Positions 42,701 through 53,204 of a stretch of DNA of 64,000 nt are shown piece after piece (position 1 is the first letter of the stretch; every line of letters starts with the position of its first letter). This DNA is from Pelecanus crispus (taxonomy: Eukaryota; Chordata; Aves; Pelecaniformes; Pelecanidae): positions 1,188,001 through 1,252,000 of the forward strand of contig NC_134649.1 in NCBI RefSeq assembly GCF_030463565.1, in the 5' to 3' direction. A model generated the notes under the pieces. The model did no database searches. It saw nothing but the letters and a program-made list of their open reading frames with translations, and was not told where the DNA came from. The position numbers and the translations under genes were made by a program.

Positions 42701-45700
42701 TTCTCTGAAAACATACCTGCTTTCTCCCAGCAGCAGAGGTGCTCGGCAAGGCTTGGAGGCCCCAGATAAGATGCCTTTACAGGTACATCTTTCCTAGCGA
42801 TATTTCAAAATCTTCCCCTTACAACCGGAACTAGAGTCCCACGCAGTCATAAAAATTAAATTAGCCACTTTCCTGCAAGCGCGTGAGTGTGGGAAAAACT
42901 GAGGAGGAGCTGTTCTGTCTCAGTCTTCACCCACAACCTGAGCTTTACCCGCTCCCACTGCCAAAAGAGATTCCCTTCCTTTGGGGTGTTACCTTCTTTT
43001 GGGGTGTGTTTTGATCAGTAATGAATACGTAGGACAGCCTGTTCTGTCGGCTGTCTTGGCGGTAGGCAGAAGCCCTAGTTTCTACACCCGCTCCTGACCT
43101 GACAGCTCTGGGAAGTTGTATCCCGCCTGTTTCCATCCCCATCGCTGCCCCGCTGGCTACGCACAGGCAGTTCCTCATGACAGGCATGGCCTCGCGCTCG
43201 GTCTGGGTGCTGTGCTTCGTGTGCAGGGCTGAGCGTTCCCTCTGACTGCCAGGCGCTGTTCTGAAATAGCCGCTAGTAATAAGCGCGAGCAGCCAAGTTG
43301 GCAGCCGAGCTTTTGTCAAATTCAGCTCCCAAGAGGCTGGCACACGCTTTGGTTTTTCCTAAGCTCGGCATCGTGCCAGGCCGGTTCGGGAGCACAGTGT
43401 GCAAACACTGGCTGCACGGAGGTTTCCGTCTAAACATGTTTCCTCCCTTCTCCCTTTCTTGGAACCCAGAACAAAATGGGGGCGAAAGGAGTAAAACAAA
43501 AGCTCGGACACGGGATTGCTTTGGCTACGCGTTGTTAAAAGACTTCCCACTGCTTGCTTGTTTGTACCCGCGGCCGTGTCTCCTCCCCGGCCCCAGCAGA
43601 GACGTGCGGGCAGGTTTGTGCACACATGGCTGGCGCTGCTGGGCGATGGGGAGAAGCGGCCGTAGGGGAAGGTGGGAGTCAGCAGCAGGCAGAGCAGCCT
43701 GCCTCCGGAGCCTGCCTGGCGCGCCAGCGACTGCGTGCGTGCTCCGGTTCCGTGTGGCCGTCGCTGCAGGCTGCTCCCGGGAAGGCGCCCGGCGTGTGCA
43801 CAAGGCCTGGCTCAGAAAGGCACCGGATGGAGACGGGTGCCTCTGTGTGCAGCCAGCGGCGAGCCCGGGCTTGAGACGGGCTGTATGGCACCCCAGGAGA
43901 ACCAAACCTCGATGTAGCCTTGTAGTGAAGACCGTGACTCTTCCTGGGTTCAAGAGCAAAGGGAGATAAAATTATATCCTCCTCCATGTGTGTGCCTGGC
44001 ATGGAGATGGATTTATCCGGATGATTAGGGCAGTGAGTGATGCAGGAAGCGGCTGGGTAATTTAATGACGCAGGTAGAAACAGAAAGCGAGGAGCGCATT
44101 TCCCTTTCAGTCATGTTGGGGTTTGATTTTTGTGTCCTGTTAACAAACTGCTGGATAAGCCCAATGCCTGGAGAAGTGCAATATATTCAGACCGATCTGC
44201 TTTTCCCTCTTACAAAACAGCTGAGAACCAAAGCTTGTGGAGACTCTTACTGGAGACAGATGTTGCCGTGCGGTGGTTTGGTCAGAGGGTGCTCCCCAGC
44301 CGTGGCTGCAGGGAAGATGTCACGGAGTGCAGGTGGAGGTCCCAGAGTCACAGTCCATATGGAAAACCACTGCCAGGTTGCCTCTGCTGCTCACAACTTC
44401 GGGAAGTCAGTATTGCCTCGCCAGGTGGAGCGTGCGACCACCAAGCTTTGTGCTAGTTCGTGACTCTGATTCACATCCTTCTTGAACTCTGACTGCGGGT
44501 GAGAGAATTGCACAAATGGTGCTCTTTAATAGAGCAGAAACGCAGACTTTGGCACTGTAACTCTGAAAAAACCTCCACCGTGGTGCAGCTATTCCTTCCT
44601 CCTATCTCACTGTACAGCTTGGCTCCAATTAGTTTGTCTCGACTGCTAGATGTGCAGGCCAACACTGCTTCTATTTCAGGGGAACTTGCCAGAGATTAAT
44701 TAGATCCCAGGCCTGTTAGAGGACCAGCCAGCAAATTTTGTGTGCCATTAACTCAGCACTTATCACACCAACATTGCTGGAATAAATATACCCTTTGATG
44801 TGCTGCTGTAAGCAAAGGTTGTCACAAAAATGAAACATTTGAGCAGATACAGAGCGGGATAGTTTCTGAGCCACATAAGCTGCGTGCTTAGATCAGATTT
44901 TAGCCGCGGTTACTGAAACGGCACTAAGCGTGTATCAGTGTGTGCAGCCCTGCGGCGCTCAGCTTTGGCAGTCCCCGTGGCTGGCCACCCATGGCAGCGG
45001 GGAGCGTGGGCAGCAGCTACCGCGGCCATAAAATTGCTGATGCGTGAGCATCTAACGGGCTTCCACCAAACCCTATGTCAGCATACACGGAGATGTACAG
45101 TCAGTGTCGCTCCTTGTTCCAAAGAACCCCGTGGTTTGAAGGGTAAAGTCACAAAGAAAGGAATATGTGGCGTTGGGGAGACAGTGGAACAAATCTCCGG
45201 CAAGAGCCGCAAATTCCCATTTGGTCTCTGTTTGTCAGCAGTGAAGTGACCTTTCCTACCACCCTCAGGTTGTGCGGTACGGTTTGTGCCCACGCAAAGC
45301 AAATACAAGCCATAGCAGATTGGCTTGCTTTGGCTCATCTCGCTTGCAAGAGAGCTGGGAGAAAGTCTAGCCAGGGAAGTGGGGCATGAGGCGACAGAAG
45401 CCAAGAACCAGCAGTAGAGTGATGGTGAGAGCGTGCTGCAGAACAGACGAGGCTGTATCTAGCTAATAGGCAGAGAGGGCATGGGATGTGGAGAGGGGCG
45501 ATGTAGTGGGAACTACATGCCAAGAATCTTAGCAGCAGCAGGTTGAATTAATTTGGAGAGCAAAGTGAGAAGCCCGGAGAAAAAGACGGTAGTAGATGTG
45601 TCCAGAAGCTGGGAATAAATAGTTCTGGCAGCGTGGTCAGGGGAAGGGCCGGAGCATGGACATCTGTCCAGACTGCACTGCTGTGGCCCGGCTTGGGCTG

Positions 45701-47639
45701 GTGAGTCAAGGGTGAGGGCTGCGGCATGTGCTGCCGAGGCAGTAAGATTAGCTGGGTTTCCTCCTCAGTCTGTACGGCCTGGATGCCAGTCAAATGTACA
45801 AGTCCGTCCCTAGTAATTTAACGTGAAACATCTTGTTCTTGTGCTGACACATGCAGCACGAGGGTGGGAAGATGGGAGCTTTCTGCTTTGACAGGAGTGG
45901 AAAAAGGGGAAGGCTCCGCTCTGGCTGACCTGGCTGGTTGCTTTACCCTGCACGGAGCTGGCTAGTGAGAACCGTGGTGCGACTGGGACAAGCTTCACCC
46001 GCGACGGGCTTCAGCAGGAGGAAGCGGGCTCACAAGGCGGACGCCGTCCTCTTACTTCTGAGGAGCAGAGACCCGGCGGGTTGGTGCAAATGCATGTATG
46101 CCTGTGCTCATCTGGGGACAGGGAACGGCTCTGGAATTGCTTGAGCACTTGGAACTGCTATGTGCAGCTTCTCAGCACTGACGTGATAGCAAGGAGTTAT
46201 TTTTAAAATTCTGCTTTCTCTCGTACTGGAGTGACTCGGAAGGAGCTTCCTTTAAACAGCATAAATTTCGTGGAAGGAGGAGAAAGCTACTGCTGTTAGC
46301 TTGGTCCTGAAAGTCAGTGTTTTGTAAAGCTGAAACTGTCGGTAATAAAACCTCATTTTTAATGAACCAACTATTTTCTGTGACAACTCGGCAGACAATG
46401 GTTGCGATTTGAACAACTCCAACCAGTTCATCTGCCCCAGGTTAGACTGGTGCTGGGGCTTAGCTTTGCGCTGGGATTCGTGAGTGGACACGAACGCTGC
46501 TGGCTCGTGTTTGTGCTGGTCCTTACGCAAACACCCTTTTGAGGTGCTGTGGCTTGGGTGCGCACTGGGAATTTGCTTTTTCAACTCCGTACCTTCAGCT
46601 ATAGGAAACCACTGCTTGTATTGCCATGGGTAGAAAATAACCAGGGAATCCTGATCTCACCGGCTTCCAGCTGCTGCCGTCATTTTACCGACCATGTCAC
46701 TTCAGTGCGTGCCGGGCACGGTGAGCTTACCCGTGCCAGCGGTGACAGGATGGCAACACCGGGCTGAAGTGGAGGGAACCGGGGTTCAAAGGGGGCTTTA
46801 CTGGCCTTGGAGAGCTGGAGCGGTGCTGGCTGAATGGCAGAGGCGTCGAGAGGTGTCGGCCCTGCTCTGAGGAGGTGCTGGTCTTGGGGGTTTCCATCAG
46901 TGCCTCGAAAGCATGGAGGCATCCGCGGGGATGCGGGGTGGCTCCCAAAGGAGAGAGGCTGCCTGAAAGCACGGCTCCGTGGAGGAGGAGAACGCCAAAA
47001 CCATTGGGCGGCATTCAGAGCACGAACATCTTTTCTCCAAAGAGTTTAAATCTGGGCTTAATCCCTTTCAGAGGAGGGTAGGCTGGCGGTTCGACTTGCC
47101 TGGGCGAGGTTTGCATTTCGGAGGGTGCTGGTACTCCCCAGCGACCCCGATGTGCACGAAATTACAGTATAGATTTAAAGACATAGGTATCTTTCCCTCC
47201 GAACAGCCTGCCTATAGAGAAACTGAAGTGTTGGAATACATGGTTGGCCTAAATCAATCAAAACGTGGTGACATTCACCTTGAGCTCTGCTGATGTTAGC
47301 AAGATACATTGACTGGATAGCGCCAATCCGGCTGCAATAAGCAAGGTTTTAAACACAACCCACGGGTTGCAATTAAATAGTCTCAGAACGGTGCACGACC
47401 TTTAAACCTCCCGGTGCTGCGCCATTGTGCGTGACAGGGCTGTGAGTAACGTGATGAAAAGGAGATGTGGGATAGACGTGGGGCTGAACAAAGCTGTGAC
47501 CAAACCAAGCAAGCTGCCGCCCTCAGACATTCCTTCTGCTGAAGCAGGGCGTTAATTACATCGTTTTAAACGCTGCCTCTACTCGGCTTGTAAGACCTTT
47601 TGTGAATAAACACCTCCTTTATTAAGAGGGAGGACGGCT
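39704..47639. other. Intergenic region upstream of UACA
   Basis: About 7.9 kb with no recognised gene, RNA or transposable element. The longest open frames (237 codons at 40532-41245 and 223 codons at 43298-43969, both +) have no familiar domain. I looked for a cathepsin H-like active-site motif, because CTSH lies downstream of MORF4L1 in human, and saw none. Confidence 0.5.
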
Positions 47640-48013
47640 GCGAGGCCAGCGAGCGGTTTTGCATTTTTCCACACCTGGTAAGCGCCCGCGCCAGGCTCCT
47701 ACCCGCTGCCTCCCGCCCTCAGGCCTGGCAGCTCTGCCCCTCCCTCGCACCTCGCCGAGCCCGGAGGGGCCGGTGTCTCCCCGGGGGTCCCCCGGCCCGG
47801 CCCGGCCCCGGCCCCGCTCCCGCCCGCCCTCTCTGTGGTGCCCCTGAGGGGCTGCGCTGGCGCCAGAGCGCCGGCACCGCCTGCCGCGTGCCCCTGCCCC
47901 GCCCGCCGCGCGCCCCCTGGCGGGCGGGCGGCTCGGCACGGGGTAAGACTCCGCCCCCACCCCCCGGCGGCCTTTAAAGCGAGGAAGTCCCGCCCCCTCT
48001 GTTCCAGCTGCTG

Positions 48014-48018
48014 ATTGG
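48014..48018 (-). promoter_or_regulatory. Inverted CCAAT box (NF-Y type)
   Basis: GATTGGTC on the + strand is a reverse CCAAT box in good context, about 160 bp upstream of the UACA start codon. Confidence 0.65.
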
Positions 48019-48042
48019 TCGCGGCGGCTGTTGCGGGCGGCG

Positions 48043-48047
48043 ATTGG
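48043..48047 (-). promoter_or_regulatory. Second inverted CCAAT box (NF-Y type)
   Basis: CGATTGGCTG is a second reverse CCAAT box in the same orientation, 29 bp from the first. Paired CCAAT boxes at about three helical turns are common in NF-Y-dependent promoters. Confidence 0.65.
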
Positions 48048-48063
48048 CTGTGCCCCCCCCGGT

Positions 48064-48074
48064 GGGCGGGGCGG
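48064..48074 (+). promoter_or_regulatory. GC box (Sp/KLF type)
   Basis: GGGCGGGGCGG is a near-ideal Sp1 site directly downstream of the paired CCAAT boxes and about 100 bp upstream of the start codon. Confidence 0.65.
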
Positions 48075-48176
48075 CGGGCTAGGGGTGCCGCGGCGGGCGG
48101 CGGCCAGCGCGTCCCGGCCGGGGCGGCAGCGGCGGGTGCGCGTCGGGGGCCGGGGCCGCCCGCCCGGGGCCGCGCC

Positions 48177-48233
48177 ATGAAGAGCCTCAAGTCCCGCCTG
48201 AAGAAGCACGAAGCCGTCATCGGGGGCAGCGCG
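48177..48233 (+). CDS. UACA: UACA (nucling) coding exon 1, 5' partial gene
   Basis: UACA is a large ankyrin-repeat and coiled-coil protein linked to apoptosome regulation and PAR-4 signalling. Only the first coding exon is here. ATG in good context (GCCGCGCCATGA, G at -3) opens MKSLKSRLKKHEAVIGGSA, and the donor GCG|GTGGGT ends it in phase 0. The first eight residues, MKSLKSRL, equal the start of human UACA isoform 1. The rest of the exon is variable and shorter than in human. In human the next exon starts the shared HAADWNKYDD segment before the ankyrin repeats; I did not find it before 64,000, which fits a long first intron. The paralogue RAI14 starts MKSLKAKF and fits less well. The identification rests on a short stretch plus promoter context and the chromosome-level link with MORF4L1. 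Confidence 0.75.
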
Positions 48234-48470
48234 GTGGGTGCCGCCTGGGCCGGGGGCAGAGGGGAAGGGGAGCCGCCCCCCGCCCGGGGTGAGGGCCTGC
48301 GGTGGCGGGCTGAGGGCCGGCGGCTCCTGTGAGGGCGGGTGGGGCTGTGGGAGCTGGGCCCCCGGCGTTACCTGGGGATGGGGCGGAGCTCTGCGGGCGG
48401 GCAGCTCCGTGGGGAGGTGGGCTGGGGCCGGGAGCACCGGGTGGGGGGTGCTTGGGGGTCAGGCTGGGGG

Positions 48471-48522
48471 CTGCGGGGTGAGAGGGGCCGGGGGGGCTGC
48501 GGGGTGAGAGGGGCCGGAGGGG
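48471..48522 (+). repeat. 26-bp G-rich tandem duplication
   Basis: CTGCGGGGTGAGAGGGGCCG occurs at 48471 and again at 48497, just inside UACA intron 1. Together with flanking G-runs it makes a dense G-quadruplex-type segment on the non-template strand. Confidence 0.85.
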
Positions 48523-51446
48523 CCGGCAGCGGGGCATTGCACGGGGGCAGAGCACAGGGAAGCCCGGCTCCCTGGGGAGCTGAGGCTGTGCTGGGGGCAG
48601 AGAGCGAGGAGGAGCCGGGTGAGCTCGGGAGAGGCGAGTCTGCGGGGAGGGGGCTCTTCTGGGGCAGGTGAGGAGCCCTGGCACTCGGGGCAGCTGGGCT
48701 GCAGGGGGTTGGGGGGCTGCTGGAGGAGCGGGGGCCTCTCGGGGTTTGAGTGCGAGGGCTTGAAGGGGCAGGCGGGGGGCGGCCGGTGCCTGGGGAGGGG
48801 GCACAGCAGAGCGGGGATCTCTGAGCTGGCGCGGGGAAATGCGGGATGAGAACACGCACGGCACCTGGCACCCAGCCCCTCGTTCAGGCTGCCCTAGACG
48901 AGCTGCAGCTCGGAAAAACAAGCGTGCAACTGCATGTTTCCTCTGCCTTCAGTGTTGCTTTCTGGCCCCGGCAGAAATTAACACCTTTTTTTTTTTTTTT
49001 CCTTTTTCCATAAGAGCCTTGGGAGCCAGTGCTGAGCTGTGACTGGTAACCTGCCCTGGGGCTTGCTGAGATACGTGTGCGTGGCACTGTCAGTAGCTTG
49101 TGCAACTGTTAGTAGTTTCTGTGGCAAAATCAGGGCGCTTATCCCAGTGCACAGAAGGAGGATTTACTTAGAAAGTGGACAAAGAGCTTTCGAGGTGGCT
49201 AGTGACTTTACACAGTTGTGATTTCTGATCATCCAGTCTGGGAATACTGGACCTGGGGGATTTGCAGCCTCTGGAAGTGAGGTACTGTTGTGATGGTGCA
49301 ATTGCCTGTGTCTTGCTCTCTATGGCTTCCAAAATTTAGGCTGCTGTTAACTGGCTTTAAATGACCGTATTGGTTTGCATTTTTACTTCATTCATCTCTG
49401 CAGATGACTTGTGGTGAGAGAGGTCTTTGTAACTGAAGAACACTATATTCAGAAGTTACTTTGTGTGGTAAATCATCTTTAATTGTGACCATTTAGTGAA
49501 TGCTTCCCTGGGAGTCTGCTGTGGCAGTTGCACTCCTAAGCTTATTGCTGTCTTCGTGCGCTGATTTGCTAAGCTTGCCGCTGGCTACATGGAGTAGCGG
49601 AAAAGGGCAGGTTAATATGATACACTGACTTTTATCAGTCATCTTTTAAGATATTAGCTATCTTTAAAATACTCCTGCACATTTGCCTTGCATCTGAAAC
49701 TATTACTTGAAAATAATAGCTCATTTGAAAGATATGTAGGTATTCAGGCTTGTAAACTGCTGACTGAACTCATCTGACAAAATGACAGCTCTGTGTGGAA
49801 GTGCATCACTGTGCTGAACATTTCACCGCGCAAAGGAGTGATTCAGAAGTCTGTTATGATAATTTGTAATGTGTCGGCTGGCACTGGTTTATGTTATTCG
49901 TTAGTTGCCCTATACTTTAGAACTGTTTGTTATTTCAAAGTAAGCCTACAACAATTAAATTTCAACAAATGCTTACAGCATCCGTATTTGTTTTTGAATA
50001 GACATGGAGCTTTTTCACTTCCATAGGTGAAGGCTCAACAAGTCTTCCTTTCAAAGTAGGTTTGAGCAGTCTTAAATACCTTTAAGAGCTGAAGTTTATT
50101 CTAAAATATGTGAAAGGAAATGACTTTCACTGAGATCCTTTAAAAACTGGGGTTTGTACCTGTGATGTACTTATTTCCCCTGTTTATTACATATTTTGGT
50201 TACGCGATCACTCCTCTGGCTAATCAAACACCAACTTACAATCCCCTATAATGGGGGGAAAAAACAAATTCAGCCGCATGGGTGGGTGTTAATAGCGAGG
50301 CCGAAGCGGGGGATGCTTGGGTAAAGCCGGCTCTCTGTTCCTAGCTGCTGGGGAAGGAAGGGAAGTGGGTGGGAATCCTGCCAGCATGAGCTGTAGAGGT
50401 CCTGCTTGAAACGAGTGTAAAAGGGTTGCCTGTTTGAGAAAGTTCATCCCTTCCTCCTGTCCCCACCCAGTGCTGTTTCCTGAGGGGTGGAGAGAAATTT
50501 CATCCCTTCATCACGCTCCTGAAAATTTTCCTTGAGGTTAAGGTAATAGTTACGTGCCCTGCGTCTTCTGATGGTGATCTTTCGGAAATGGCTTTATTAC
50601 CTGTCTCGTGATGGAGGGAAGCCGTGAAAAGCAGCAGAAAGTAAAAATGATAGTTATTACCAATTCCACAATTATCCAGAATGTTTTGTCTGAAAATGGA
50701 ACTATCTGGTTTTGCCAACTCCAGCTGGCTGATGGTGCTTGGAAAATAATCCGAGCAGCCTGTTCAGTCACTTCAGTGCTCTGAATAGTGAGATAAATGC
50801 TTATCATTTCCAGTAGTGTAGGCTGGAAACTTTGATACCAGATTATGTGGAGCACGAAGCCTTGAGGGCACGGTCCTTGCTTTCAGTCAGAGGTGATGCC
50901 CCATTCACCAACATCTACCAGATAGATTTTAATTAATGTAGTCAAACCTATTGGGGTGACCATAGCGGCATGCACAGCTAGTATTTCTGAGATTCTAAAA
51001 TACTAAATCTTGTAAGTGTATGTTTGTGATTTAGTTTGTGTTTAGCAAATGTGTTCTTCCAGTAAAGTTAGAAATTCTGTAGCTGTATGTACAAGAAGGA
51101 AATACGAAATGCTCACTGGTTGGTTTTTCTTGAGAGGACGGTTGAGGAAAGGCTGGTTTATTGTTTTACAAGTTATTTTTGTTTCAGACCTTTGCTAATT
51201 GACTTTCACTGGTGAGATTCTAACTGTTGGCCTCTGGGCTGGGGAGAAAGGTTGCCTACTTGTTTCTTTAATGCTTGGGAAATAGCTGTGGAGGTGTTCT
51301 GTTAAATTTGAGATGTGTTATCTTATTAATGTGGGGGTTTTAACCTTTCTGTCCTTTGTGACGAGGTCTGGAATTTAGGGAAGGGGGCTTCTGGACTGCT
51401 TGCCAGAGGATGGCTACTTGCTGTGAAACATGGCATTCTTACAGAT

Positions 51447-51545
51447 TTGTAGAATAGTTTGGGTTGGAAGGGACCTTTGAAGATCACTGAGTCCAACCCC
51501 CTGCCATAAGCAGGGACATCTTTCACAGGTCAGGTTGCTCAAAGT
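51447..51545 (-). mobile_element. CR1 LINE 3' tail fragment
   Basis: About 100 bases of CR1 3' end in reverse orientation: GTAGAATAGTTTGGGTTGG, GAGTCCAACCCCCTGCC and GCAGGGACATCTTTCAC. It is 5'-truncated and non-coding. Confidence 0.93.
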
Positions 51546-52340
51546 TCATGTCTTTCATCATTTTAAATGAAAAAAATCCTACATTTTTATTACTATTTTT
51601 TTAGTGAGAAAAAAATATTTGGAAAACCCTTTTATCACAGCTAGCTACAAATATTTCATAACCTGAAGGTGATACTTCCAGACTACTCAACAGATACTTA
51701 CATGTACATATTTAAAAAAAAAGAAAGGATATGCAAACATGCTCTTGGTAGTGCTTTGAGCGCAGCTGAAGCGGTATCGCTGAGCAGCGGCAGGTCTGCA
51801 TCCCTTGGGAGTTGTTTGCATCCTAAGATATGACATCAAAGACAGAGCTGGTGTGAGATACGCGTGCACTTCAGAAATCAGCAGCGCTGCCTGTAGCACC
51901 TGCAGGTAATGAGAATGAGCAGATGTAGAACTGTGTAAAAACTTCTATCAGTCCTTTCTGCTCTGGGAAAAGTGATGTTGGATTTTTTTTTTTTTTTAAT
52001 TAAGAGAAACTGAACATCATATATAATTAGTGGGAAACCATAGTGCAAGAAACGGGTAGACATCTGAGCACTTGGCCTGGTATGATAATCTGTGATTATT
52101 AAATTAATACCTGAACAAGTTCTGTAGCTAGTGACAGCTGAACTTGTTTCAGGTTGTGCTAACGCTTTTTTTTCCCCCTGTAGAGACTGCCCACTTCTGT
52201 TAAATGGATGACTTTTCCTCTGTGTAAGGAGTGGAACTTTGTGGGTTGACCCAATATGCAATTAAACAACTACTACTGCGCTGTCAGCAGCAGGGAGGCG
52301 AGGTACCACTCCCCTCTATACCACTCCTCCCACTATAGCT

Positions 52341-52894
52341 ACACTATATCTTTGCATGTACAGCAGACTAACTGTTAAAAATGATTTGTAGCGCCACTGT
52401 GCTGTAGAATGCACATTAATAACTGAAGGAATGAAGTAAAATGTAGGTGTTTGGTAACCTAATTTTAGCTGAAGATTGAAGATTACTTCTGTGTTGAACT
52501 TAAAAGAAAAAAAAACTTGTGCTGCTGGTGGCACACATCAGTTTGCAAATGAACAAGATTTCCATGGCATTTTGTTGCTACTCTGCCCTGTGCAAATACT
52601 GTCTGTTGTCTGAATTTGCTAATTAATCAGCAACACTGTATCTTTGCATGTACAGCAGAATAACTGTTAAAAATGATTTGTAGCACCAGTGTGCTGTAGA
52701 ATGCACATTAATAACTGGAGGAATGAAGTAAAATGTAGATGTTTGGTAACCTAATTTTAGCTGAAGATTGAAGATCGCTTCTGTGTTGAACTTCTTAAAC
52801 AAAAGAAAAAAGACTTGTGCTGCTGGTGGCACACATCAGTTTGCAAACAAACAAGATTTCCATGGCATTTTGTCATGACTCTGCTCTGTGCAAA
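52341..52894 (+). repeat. Direct duplication, 256 and 262 bp, about 6% diverged
   Basis: Copy 1 is 52341-52596 and copy 2 is 52633-52894, with a period of 292 bp and a 36-bp spacer. They differ by roughly 15 substitutions and a 6-bp length change. Both copies carry a similar minus-strand open frame of about 65 codons, but most differences change the amino acid, so it does not look coding. It lies in UACA intron 1. Confidence 0.95.
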
Positions 52895-53189
52895 GATGGA
52901 ATGGTTTTGTCAGCCACACTGATCATAGTGCTGTGACCTATCAGCAGAATTTTTCCAGCATTGCTGCTGTTGAGCGGAGCAAAGTTACTCTGCCCTCCCC
53001 CTACCTCCCTCGTGTCTGTTGTGGGCAACCGAAGGTGACTTTACGATGCCATCTTCAGGCAATGTGGCCAAGAATCAGCAACACTATAATATTCAAATGT
53101 GAAATCCTAGACTGACTGTAGTTATTCTTTAGAGTATGTTTGGGTTCCAGGAAGCTTTATTAAGGCGTGTGCTAATGTGTGTGTTTCTT

Positions 53190-53204
53190 GGGGGGGGGGG
53201 GGGG
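53190..53204 (+). repeat. Poly(G) run of 15
   Basis: Fifteen consecutive G follow a GT-rich stretch in UACA intron 1. It is length-unstable and hard to sequence, so the exact count may be wrong. Confidence 0.85.

Larger units (their letters stand above)
47640..48850. promoter_or_regulatory. UACA: CpG-island promoter of UACA
   Basis: A very CpG- and GC-rich block of about 1.2 kb surrounds the first coding exon. It has two inverted CCAAT boxes 29 bp apart and a strong GC box within 165 bp of the ATG. The + strand is C-rich upstream (about 47,690-47,900) and G-rich downstream (about 48,240-48,800). This skew switch is typical of a transcription start, here probably at about 48,080-48,150. No TATA box is seen, as is usual for CpG-island promoters. 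Confidence 0.85.

Noticed and set aside
30046..44703. Four TAATTAG homeodomain cores (30047, 32083, 35324, 44697) in the intergenic region
   Set aside because: The number is only slightly above chance for a 7-base motif over 22 kb, and the sites are not clustered.
47622..48437. 271-codon minus-strand open frame across the UACA CpG island
   Set aside because: It is a by-product of very high GC opposite the promoter and exon 1. The product is low-complexity Pro/Arg/Gly/Ala with no domain.
52316..52832. Pair of similar minus-strand 65-70-codon frames as a duplicated small gene
   Set aside because: Most of the differences between the copies change amino acids, so there is no sign of selection on protein. 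They follow from the DNA duplication.
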